Made by a program: the position numbers and the translations under genes. Under the pieces are notes generated by a model, which made no database searches, was not told the origin of the DNA, and worked only from the letters and a program-made list of their open reading frames with translations. Shown here in pieces: positions 7,288 to 15,700 of a DNA stretch of 23,666 nt (its first letter is position 1; each line of letters begins with the position of its first letter). Source of the stretch: DASZIT01 sp036264255 (GTDB lineage: Bacteria; Actinomycetota; Acidimicrobiia; Acidimicrobiales; RAAP-2); the NCBI GenBank assembly GCA_036264255.1, contig DATARI010000126.1:1-23666 (forward strand). The letters run 5' to 3'.

Positions 7288-7292
7288 GGAGG
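7288..7292 (+). promoter_or_regulatory. Ribosome binding site that fixes the MmpL start
   Basis: GGAGG with a 7-base spacer to the ATG at 7300. This selects 7300 over the in-frame ATG at 7222, which has no such site. Confidence 0.8.
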
Positions 7293-7299
7293 CATCAAC

Positions 7300-9558
7300 A
7301 TGACGGTCACTTCTCATGAGCTCGACGAGCGGCCGGCGCCGGTCCGACCCCAGTCCCGACCCGCGCAGGAAAGCGCCCTGGCCCGGATCGCCGGATGGTG
7401 CCACGACCACCGGTGGTTGGTGCTCATCGTCTGGCTCCTCGCGCTGGTCGGCACCAACGTGTTCGCCCAGGCGGCACACAGCAAGTTCACCAACAACCTC
7501 ACTGGCGGCAAGCAGACGGTCCAACAGATCCTCAACGCCGATTTTCCGGCCCAAGCCGGGAGCCCGGCGCAGGTGGTGATCACCACCAGCACCCCATTCA
7601 CCGACCCGGCTAATCAGGCCCGGACCACCCAGCTGGTTAGCGCCCTGGCGCGGCAATCCCATGTGTCCGGGGTGGTCAGCCCGCTGTCGCCCGCCGGCGC
7701 CCACCAGATCTCGCCCAACGGGCACATCGCCTACGTCGCGGTCCAGTTCAACCAGCAGGCCGGCGACCTGCCTACCAACGCCATCAACAACGTGATCAAC
7801 ACCGCCCAGTCGTTCAAGGCTCCGGGCTACCAGGTGGCGGTCGGGGGCCAGGCCATCGGGTTGGTGGCCGGGGGGAAGCCGGGATCGAGTGAAGGGATCG
7901 GCATCTTTGCCGCCATCATCATCATGTTGATCGCCTTCGGATCGGTGGTGGCGATGGGCCTGCCGATCATCACCGCCCTGTTCGGGATCGCCATCGGCTT
8001 TGCCGTTCTCGACCTGCTGTCCCACATCGTGACCACCCCGACCTTCGCACCGGAGATCATGGCGATGATCGGGCTCGGCGTCGGCATCGACTACGCCCTG
8101 TTCGTCGTGACCCGCTACCGACAAGGGTTGGCCGAACGGCGGGAACCTCGAGACGCCATCACCCTGTCCCTGGCCACCTCGGGAAGATCGGTGGTGTTCG
8201 CCGGAACCACGGTGATCCTCTCCCTGCTCGGACTGTTCATCTTGCAGCTTCCGTTCATGCGGGGACTGGCCATCGGCGCCATCGCCGCGGTGGTGTTGGT
8301 GATGGTGGCGGCCATCACCCTGCTTCCGGCCATGATGGGCTTCTCCGGTCGCGCCATCGACAAGCTGCACGTCCCCGGTCTCCTCCAGAGTGCGGCGGTG
8401 CCCTCGGCCCGAGGGTTCTGGTACCGGTGGAGCCGGGCCATCCAACGCCGTCCGCTGGTGGCCGGCCTCGCCGCCCTCCTGGTATTGATCTGCCTCGCCC
8501 TGCCGCTGTTCTCGATGCGGCTGGCCTTCACCGACGCCGGGAACGATCCCCCCAGCTCCACCACCCGGCAGGCCTTCGACGCCCTGGCCACCGGCTTCGG
8601 GCCCGGGTTCAACGGGCCGCTGGTCGTGGTCGCCACGGTTCCTCCCGGCCAAGGCGCCGATGTCGCCCGCCTCAGTACGGCGCTCCAGAACACGCCGGGG
8701 ATCGCCTTCGTGGCCCCGGCCCAGTTCAGCCCGTCGGGCAACGCGGCGATGATCATCGCCGTCCCCACCACGTCGCCCCAGGCGTCCCAGACTCAGGCGC
8801 TCGTCCAGACCCTCCGCAACCAGGTGTTTCCGGCGGCAACCGCGGGCACCGGTGTGCAGGCCTCGGTCGGCGGAGAGACGGCCGGCTCGGTTGACGCGTC
8901 GTCGTATCTGTCGGCGCGGCTTCCCTGGGTCATCGGTGTCGTCATCCTGCTGTCGTTCCTCCTGTTGATGGCCGTCTTCCGATCGGTGTTCATCCCGGTG
9001 AAGGCGGCGGTGGTCAACCTGCTGTCGGTGGGTGCCGCCTATGGGGTGATCGTGGCGGTCTTCCAATGGGGATGGTTGGGCGGGTTCTTCAAGATCGGGG
9101 CGACCAGTCCCATCGACCCCTGGATCCCGCTCATGATGTTCACCATCCTGTTCGGTCTGTCCATGGACTACGAGGTGTTCCTCCTGTCGAGAATGCGAGA
9201 GGAGTGGCGGCTCACCCATGACAACGCCACCGCGGTGGCCGATGGGCTGGCCAAGACGGCGCGGGTCATCACCGCGGCGGCGGCCATCATGATCTGTGTG
9301 TTCGGGTCATTCGTGATCGGCGATCCGCTCCACGTTCTCAAAGTCTTCGGCCTGGGCCTGGCCGCCGCCATCCTCATCGACGCCACCTTGGTGCGCATGG
9401 TGCTGGTGCCATCCATCATGGAGCTCATCGGCGACGCCAACTGGTGGATGCCCTCGTGGTTGGACCGGGTGGTGCCCAAACTGGGCATCGAAGTCGATAC
9501 CGACCCGTCGAGCCAGCCGCAGAGCGAAGAGCAACCGCTCGATCCCGCCCCGGTCTGA
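7300..9558 (+). CDS. MmpL/RND-superfamily transporter
   Basis: A 752-residue polytopic membrane protein of the MmpL family, the proton-driven RND relatives that export lipids or small molecules in actinobacteria. It has the usual two-fold layout: TM1 at 39-56, a large periplasmic loop at 57-198, a block of five TM helices at about 200-345, a cytoplasmic link, TM7 at 386-405, a second periplasmic loop at about 406-540, and a final TM block to 710. The paired proton-relay Asp-Tyr motifs are present in both halves: GIDYALF (D264/Y265) and SMDYEVF (D623/Y624). The C-terminal tail is short and acidic, unlike the long tail of MmpL3. The substrate is not evident. It diverges from the lipoprotein gene and converges on glycerate kinase across a hairpin. 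Confidence 0.93.
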   Translation: MTVTSHELDERPAPVRPQSRPAQESALARIAGWCHDHRWLVLIVWLLALVGTNVFAQAAHSKFTNNLTGGKQTVQQILNADFPAQAGSPAQVVITTSTPFTDPANQARTTQLVSALARQSHVSGVVSPLSPAGAHQISPNGHIAYVAVQFNQQAGDLPTNAINNVINTAQSFKAPGYQVAVGGQAIGLVAGGKPGSSEGIGIFAAIIIMLIAFGSVVAMGLPIITALFGIAIGFAVLDLLSHIVTTPTFAPEIMAMIGLGVGIDYALFVVTRYRQGLAERREPRDAITLSLATSGRSVVFAGTTVILSLLGLFILQLPFMRGLAIGAIAAVVLVMVAAITLLPAMMGFSGRAIDKLHVPGLLQSAAVPSARGFWYRWSRAIQRRPLVAGLAALLVLICLALPLFSMRLAFTDAGNDPPSSTTRQAFDALATGFGPGFNGPLVVVATVPPGQGADVARLSTALQNTPGIAFVAPAQFSPSGNAAMIIAVPTTSPQASQTQALVQTLRNQVFPAATAGTGVQASVGGETAGSVDASSYLSARLPWVIGVVILLSFLLLMAVFRSVFIPVKAAVVNLLSVGAAYGVIVAVFQWGWLGGFFKIGATSPIDPWIPLMMFTILFGLSMDYEVFLLSRMREEWRLTHDNATAVADGLAKTARVITAAAAIMICVFGSFVIGDPLHVLKVFGLGLAAAILIDATLVRMVLVPSIMELIGDANWWMPSWLDRVVPKLGIEVDTDPSSQPQSEEQPLDPAPV

Positions 9559-9575
9559 CCTCATCCGTCGTCAAC

Positions 9576-9600
9576 CGGCGGCGACCGTGACTCGCCGCCG
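9576..9600. terminator. GC-rich hairpin between convergent MmpL and glycerate kinase genes
   Basis: CGGCGGCGA (9576-9584) and TCGCCGCCG (9592-9600) form a perfect 9-bp stem with a 7-base loop. It lies just past the MmpL stop and just past the glycerate kinase stop on the other strand, so it could end both transcripts. No T-run follows, as is common in high-GC actinobacteria. Confidence 0.55.
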
Positions 9601-9616
9601 CGCTCGCTGGCGCGGC
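9597..9616. terminator. Second, overlapping hairpin at the same junction
   Basis: GCCGCGC (9597-9603) and GCGCGGC (9610-9616) form a perfect 7-bp stem with a 6-base loop. It overlaps the right arm of the 9576-9600 hairpin, so the two are mutually exclusive folds. It touches the glycerate kinase stop codon and may contribute to bidirectional termination. Confidence 0.35.
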
Positions 9617-10671
9617 TAGGTCCCCGGGAACGATTGGAGGGCGTGGGCGACGACCTCCCCGACGCATGGCAGCGTGTCCCGGTTGGCCCGGTCCTCGCCG
9701 AACCGGTCGGTCAGCGACACCACCTCGGCGCCAAGGCCGCCGGCGAGCGCCACCGCCTCGCTGGTGGTTTGTCCGGCGATCACCAGGGAAGGGATCCCCA
9801 ACGCGGAGGCGTCACCGAGCACGCCGTCGACCACCTTGCCGGTGAACGAGGTGGCGTCGAGGGAGCCTTCCCCGGTGATCACCAGGTCTGCCCCTCCGAG
9901 CGTTCGCGGAAGGCCGACCAGATCGGCCACCAAGCGGTACCCGGCCTCCAGGCGTCCGCCGAGGGCGGCCAGCCCGCCGCCCAGGCCCCCGGCGGCTCCC
10001 GCACCGGGGATGTCCCTCACGTTGATACCGAACCGTCGTTCGTACTCCTCGGCCAGTCGATCCAGCCGGTCGGCCAACGCCACCACCTGGACCGGGGTGG
10101 CTCCTTTCTGTGGCCCGAACAACCGGGCGGCGTCGAGGAAACCGATGCTGACGTCGCAGGCGGCGATCAGGTCCACCTGGCCGAGGCCGCCAGCCTCTTG
10201 GATGATTTCCAGTGCCCCCGACCCGCCGTCGGTGGTCGCCGATCCACCCAACCCGATGATGATGGACGGGAGCGGACCGTCGGAGGACGGGCTGCGGGTG
10301 ACCGTGAGGGCCCGGGCGGCGGCGACCAGGAGCTGGCCGGTCCCCCGGGTGGTCGCCGCCAGCGGCCAATTGCCGCGGGGCCCGCCGGCCAGGGACAACC
10401 CGGAAGCCTGGGCCATCTCGATCACCGCGAGATCCTCACCGAGCAACCACGATGCCGACTCCGGCTCTCCCAGTGGACCGGTGACCTCTGTCGTCTCCAG
10501 CTGATCGCCGGGGCGGCGGCAGGCTTCGAGGAGGCCTTCGCCTCCATCGGAGAGGGGGGATTCGATCACCGACCAGCCGAAGCGAGTCCCGGCCCGGGCC
10601 ACGGCCTCGGCCACCTGGGCGGCGGTGGCGGTGCCCCGGAACTTGTCAGGGGCAGCTACGAGGACCGGCAC
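9616..10671 (-). CDS. glxK: Glycerate kinase (GlxK/GarK family)
   Basis: A 351-residue cytoplasmic enzyme of the glycerate kinase family, which phosphorylates D-glycerate with ATP to feed glycolysis. Diagnostic segments are APDKFRGTATA (7-17), LSDGGEG (40-46), ATTRGTGQLL (106-115), IGLGGSATTDGG (139-150), FGPQKGAT (185-192), PGAGAAGGLGGG (222-233) and DLVITGEGSLD followed by SFTGK (262-279). The length is slightly below the usual ~370-380. The ATG at 10671 directly precedes the conserved N-terminus, so the start is well placed. It is a single gene, converging on MmpL and diverging from the Met-rich membrane protein gene. The family is clear; whether the product is 2- or 3-phosphoglycerate is inferred (GlxK-type enzymes usually make the 2-phosphate). 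Confidence 0.92.
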   Translation of the reverse strand: MPVLVAAPDKFRGTATAAQVAEAVARAGTRFGWSVIESPLSDGGEGLLEACRRPGDQLETTEVTGPLGEPESASWLLGEDLAVIEMAQASGLSLAGGPRGNWPLAATTRGTGQLLVAAARALTVTRSPSSDGPLPSIIIGLGGSATTDGGSGALEIIQEAGGLGQVDLIAACDVSIGFLDAARLFGPQKGATPVQVVALADRLDRLAEEYERRFGINVRDIPGAGAAGGLGGGLAALGGRLEAGYRLVADLVGLPRTLGGADLVITGEGSLDATSFTGKVVDGVLGDASALGIPSLVIAGQTTSEAVALAGGLGAEVVSLTDRFGEDRANRDTLPCVGEVVAHALQSFPGT

Positions 10672-10784
10672 GCCATGACCCTACCGACGGGCCACGGGGA
10701 AAGCCGAGACCATCTGCTCGGGCAACCGCAGTAGGTTGGCCTTGGCGTCATACGGGGACGTGTTGCCTACAGAGGGGGAGGAAC

Positions 10785-12722
10785 ATGATCGCTGCTCATT
10801 CCAGTGGTACGGGGTCGGACGCGGGCAAACGGTCCGACGGGGGGTCGGCCGCCTTGGCCGAGCGCTGGCACATCAACAAGCGCACCATCCAGATCGTCCT
10901 CGGGATCCTCTGGATCATCGACGCCGGCCTGCAGTTCCAACCCCGCATGTTCGGTTCGGACTTCGTCTCCATGGTCATCGCCCCCAACGCTTCCGGTCAA
11001 CCGTCGGCCATCGCCTCATCGGTGAACCACATGGCCAGCTTCCTCTCCCGGGACGTCGCGCTCTGGAACACCATCTTCGGGCTCTCCCAGTTGGCCATCG
11101 GCATCGGCCTGCTGCGGCGACGCACCGTCAAGGTCGCCCTGGCCGCCTCCATCGCCTGGGCCGCCGGTGTCTGGTGGTTCGGCGAGGGGTTCGGGTCCAT
11201 CTTCACCGGCCACGCCAGCGCCCTGATGGGAGCACCCGGTGCCGTCCTCCTCTACGCGGTGATCGGCATCCTGGTCTGGCCGACCGCCGCCGACGCCCCC
11301 GTCGATGGCGGCTCGGTGTCGGACCGGACCGAGGACCCGCGGCGAACCGGACTCGCCTCATCGGCCGCCGGCCACGGCCCCCTCGGCGGGCTCGGCGGCT
11401 TGTGGGTGTGGGCCGCCCTCTGGGTGTTCTTCGCGGTGCTGCAGTTCCTGCCCCAGAACCGGACCTCGGGCTGGCTGTCCGACTCCTTGTCGGGCATGGC
11501 CGACGGCCAGCCGGGGTGGTACGGGCATTTCCTCCGCTCGCTCGGGCACGCCTTTACCGGGGCCGGCACCCCGGCGGCGGTGGTGTTGGCGGCGCTGTTC
11601 CTCCTGATCGGACTGGGACCCTTCGTCACCCGCCGGCCGGACATCTTCATCGGGATCGGCATGTGGGTGGGGGCGCTGTTCTGGGTCACCGGGCAGGCCA
11701 TGGGCGGGATCTTCACCGGGATGGCCACCGATCCGAACGCCGGCCCGCTGCTCATCCTGTTGGGGGCGGTCTTCCTCCCCCGGGTGCTCGACCCGGTGAC
11801 CGCCCCGGTCCCCCTTACGGTGGCCTTCGCCCGTCACCAGATCTGGGCGACCCTCGGCATCGTCGCGTTGGCCATCGTGCCCGCCGCCGTTGGCGTCATC
11901 CCCGAGGCTCCGGCGGCCGCCGCCTCGGGAGCCTCCGCCATGAAGTCGATGACCATGTCCGGATCGGCCGCCAGTCCGAGCACCACCACCCCGGCCACCT
12001 CGGCGATGAAGGCGATGCCGGGGATGTCGGGTACTTCGGCGGGCGGCACCGCCAATTCGATGAGCATGTCGGGGATGGCCGGACTCGGGGTGACCGATCC
12101 CAACTGGAAGTACACCGGCCCGCCGTTGCCCGCCGCCGAGACATCACTGCTCACCTCGGTGGGCTCGGCGACCGACACCGGCCATCAGATGCAGACCCCC
12201 AATTGCTCCACGGCGCCGACCGACGCCCAGGTGCTCGGGGCGGTGCAGTACGTGCAGGCCACCTCGGAGGCAGTGGCCAAATACAAGGACCTGAGTGCGG
12301 CAATCGCCGCCGGCTATCGGCCCATCACCAGCGTCGCCTATCCGATCGTCCACTACATCAACGTCTCGTACATGAACAAGCAGGACATCCTCGACCCGAA
12401 CCATGTCGACTCGTTGGTCTATGCCATGACCCCGACCGGGCCGGTGCTGGTGGCGGCCATGTACCTCCTGCCCACCGACGCCAACGGTCCGATGCCCTAT
12501 GGGTGCCTGGTCCAATGGCACGCCCACACCAACCTGTGCACCTCGACCACCACCCATCAGATCGTGGGCTTCACCCCCTGCGCCCCGGGCACGGTGCACG
12601 ACGCCACCCGGACGCCGTACATGACCCACGTCTGGCAGGTGCCGGTGGCCGGTGGTCCGCTGGCCATCGACCCCTCCGACCTCCAGGTGATGCAGGCCGC
12701 GGTGATGTCCCAACAGGCCTGA
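10785..12722 (+). CDS. Polytopic membrane protein with Met-rich linker and His/Cys C-terminal domain
   Basis: 645 residues, not recognised as a named family. Residues 34-372 hold about eight or nine TM helices arranged as two similar modules: VWWFGEGFGSIFTG (129-142) recurs as LFWVTGQAMGGIFTG (298-312), each followed by another hydrophobic helix, and each module starts with a helix ending in LQF (49-51 and 219-221). A soluble Ala/Ser/Thr linker at 375-432 carries nine Met in residues 386-431, in SMTM, MPGM and SMSM clusters. The C-terminal domain (437-645) has H523, H540, C574, WHAH (578-581), C585, C599 and H605. Placement of the linker after the last TM suggests an extracytoplasmic face. 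Met clusters with His/Cys suggest Cu(I) or other metal binding; this is inference. GGGGGAGG lies about 4 nt before the ATG. It is alone on its strand, between glycerate kinase and the Liv operon. Confidence 0.85.
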   Translation: MIAAHSSGTGSDAGKRSDGGSAALAERWHINKRTIQIVLGILWIIDAGLQFQPRMFGSDFVSMVIAPNASGQPSAIASSVNHMASFLSRDVALWNTIFGLSQLAIGIGLLRRRTVKVALAASIAWAAGVWWFGEGFGSIFTGHASALMGAPGAVLLYAVIGILVWPTAADAPVDGGSVSDRTEDPRRTGLASSAAGHGPLGGLGGLWVWAALWVFFAVLQFLPQNRTSGWLSDSLSGMADGQPGWYGHFLRSLGHAFTGAGTPAAVVLAALFLLIGLGPFVTRRPDIFIGIGMWVGALFWVTGQAMGGIFTGMATDPNAGPLLILLGAVFLPRVLDPVTAPVPLTVAFARHQIWATLGIVALAIVPAAVGVIPEAPAAAASGASAMKSMTMSGSAASPSTTTPATSAMKAMPGMSGTSAGGTANSMSMSGMAGLGVTDPNWKYTGPPLPAAETSLLTSVGSATDTGHQMQTPNCSTAPTDAQVLGAVQYVQATSEAVAKYKDLSAAIAAGYRPITSVAYPIVHYINVSYMNKQDILDPNHVDSLVYAMTPTGPVLVAAMYLLPTDANGPMPYGCLVQWHAHTNLCTSTTTHQIVGFTPCAPGTVHDATRTPYMTHVWQVPVAGGPLAIDPSDLQVMQAAVMSQQA

Positions 12723-12737
12723 AGGCCGAACCGGTCA

Positions 12738-12754
12738 GCCGGGTGAAGCCCGGC
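12738..12754. terminator. Hairpin between the convergent membrane-protein and Liv genes
   Basis: GCCGGG (12738-12743) and CCCGGC (12749-12754) form a perfect 6-bp stem with a 5-base loop in the 43-base gap between two convergent stop codons. It may terminate both transcripts. There is no T-run and the stem is short. Confidence 0.4.
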
Positions 12755-12765
12755 CGACAACCCGA

Positions 12766-15700
12766 CTAGCGGAGGGCGCCGACCCCCGACCGCTGGATGG
12801 CAGACTCCTTGGTGCCGAGGTAGGACTCCACCACCAGCGGGTGGTCGAGGACCTCGGCCGGGGTGCCCTCGGCGATGACCTCACCCAACTCCAGGGCGAT
12901 CATCCGGTCGCAGATGGCGGTCAGCAACGGCATGTCGTGCTCGACCACCAGGATCGAGCACCCGGAGTGGATCTGCACCCGTTGCAGCAGCGGGCCCATC
13001 GCCTCGGTCTCCCGCTGGGCCACCCCGCCCGACGGCTCGTCGAGCAGGAGGACGGCGGGGTCCTGGGCCAGCACGCAGGCCAGCTCCACGATGCGCCGGG
13101 TCCCGGTCGACAGCTCGCCCACCAGCTTCTCGGCGAACGCCCCGAGGCCCATGAGGGTGACCAGTTCGTCGACCTTGAGGCTGACGTCGTACTCGGAGTC
13201 GAGGGAGGCGGGCAGCCGGAGCCCGGCGGCGATCAGGTCGCGGGAGAAGAGGTGCCGTTCGAAGGCCACCGCGATGGTCTCCTGGACGGTGAGGGAGGGG
13301 AACAGCCGGGCTTCCTGGAAGGTGCGGCCGAGGCCGGCCGTCGCCCGCATGTGGGCGGGCCAGGTGCCGATGTTCATCCCACCGAGGAGGATCTGGCCAC
13401 CGTCGAGAGGGAGGAAGCCGGACATCAGGTCGAACAGGGTGGTCTTCCCGGCCCCGTTGTGGCCGATGAGGCCGAGGATCTCCCCGTTGCGCAGCCCGAT
13501 GTGGACGTCGTTGACGGCGGTGATCCCCCCGAACCGCTTGATCACCCCGCGGCACTCCAGCACCACCGAGGCGTTGGCGTCGGGAGCCACCCGGGTGAGG
13601 ACGCCGCCTCCGAGGGCGGCGGCGGGGTTGGCCACCTGGACCTCGTGGGTCCGGCTCATGTCCTGGTCGGCCCCGTCGCCGCCCTGCCCGTTGGTCACCG
13701 CACTGGCGCCGGCGATGAACACCGACCGGAGGATGTCGGGGCGGTCCAGCAGCTCGGCGGTCGGCCCGCTGAAGCGGACCTCGCCCTTCTCGAGGAAGAC
13801 GGCCCGCTGGGCCAGTTCGAGGGCCACGTTGACCGACTGCTCGACCACCACGATGGTGGTGCCGTCCCGGTGGAGCATGGCGACCACGTCCATCAACTGG
13901 GCGACGATGGTGGGGGCCAGCCCGAGGGACAGCTCGTCGATCATCAGCACCTTGGGGGTGACCATCAGGGCCATGGCCAGCGACAGCATCTGCTGCTCAC
14001 CACCGGAGAGGTTGCCGGCCTGCTGGTGGTAGCGGCTGTCGAGGATCGGGAACAGGGCCAGCACCCGCTTGCGGGCGGCGGTGGACATCGCCCGGTTCTT
14101 GCGGACCAGCCAGGCGCCGAGGCGCAGGTTCTCCTCCACCGTCAGGGTGGGGAAGATCCCCCGCCCGCCGGGCATCAGGGAGAGACCGAGATGGGCGACG
14201 GTGTTGGGGGCCTTGTTGGTGATGTTCCGGCCGGCGAACTCCACCGAGCCGCCGCCCACCTTGGCCAGGCCGGTGATGCCCTTCAACAAGGTGGACTTGC
14301 CCGCCCCGTTGGTGCCGAGCAGGGCGACGATCTCCCCTTCGGCCACATCGAGATCGATGCCGAACAGGATCTGGACCGGGCCATAGGACACCTCGACGGC
14401 CTGGCAGCGGAGGGCCAGCGGGCGGGTGTGTTCGAACTCCGGCCCGAGGGCCGTCTCCAGCTCGCCGGTCGGCTCCCCGGCGAACTGCTGGCCGGTGGGG
14501 GCGCCGGTGAATTCGGGAACCGGGGCCGAGACGGACCCGGTCCCGACCGGAGCCGCAGGCCGAGCCGGGGCGCCGGTGCCGAACGGATCGGGAATCGCCC
14601 CCGGCTGGTCGACATCCGGCCCCACCCCGTATCGGACGGTCGATCCGTGGCCGTTGCCGGCGCTCGGTCCGTCGCCGGTGAGGGCGGCGGCCAGCAGCGA
14701 ATCCTCCTTCGGGGCGTGGGCGTCGTGGCCGTCGGCGCCCGACCCCGGGTCGTCCCGCCGGTCGGCCACCAGGCTCGGGACCAGCAGGCCCCGGCGTTCG
14801 GCCACCACCCGGAGCACCCGGTCCCGCACGAACTGGATCCCGACCCCGAGGCCGCCGGGCAGCACCAGCAGGACCACCAGCAATCCGAATCCGGTGAACA
14901 GCAACTGGTATTGGGGGAGGGCGTCACTGGCGATCTCGATCAACGCCACCCCGAGGAGGGCGCCGCTGATCGAGGAGAGGCCGCCGATCACCGCCATCGA
15001 GAACACCACCAGGCTCAACGACGAGTCGAAGGTGTGGAAGCCCACCCCCCGCAGCGAGGTGGCATACAGCGCTCCGGCGATCCCGGCGATGGAGCCGGCC
15101 AGCATGAAGCCGACCAGCTTGACCCGGATCGACGGCACCGCCATCGCCGAGGCGGCGTTCTGGTTGTCCCGGTTGGCCAGCAGCACCCGCCCGGCCCGCG
15201 CCTTCCGCAGGCCCTTCACGAACACCACCGCCACCAACAGGATGGCCAGGCAGAAGAAGTAGTAGGTGCGCCCGTTGGCGAGGTCGAACCGCTTCCAGAG
15301 CACCGGCCGCAGGAAGCCCTGGGGGATGATGGAGGCGAAGTTGGTCGGGTTGAGGAAGAAGGAGTCGACCGCCACCGCCAGAGCCAGGGTGGTGGCGGCC
15401 AGGAACATCCCCCGGATCAGCAACGCCGGCAAGCCGACCAGCACGGCCAGCACCGCCCCGCCCACCGCTGCGCACAACAACGACACGAAGAAGTCGACGT
15501 TGGACTTCTCGATGAGGTCGCCGGCGATCACCCCACCGATGCCGGCGAAGGCGAACTGGCCGAGGCTGATGTTCCCCGACCAGCCGGACAGGCAGACCAG
15601 CGACACCGCCACGATCCCGAAGATGATGGCCACGGTGAACTCGAGGGTGGTGCCGGGGCCGGCCAGCAGCGGGGTGGCGATGAGGACGGCGGCGATGGCC

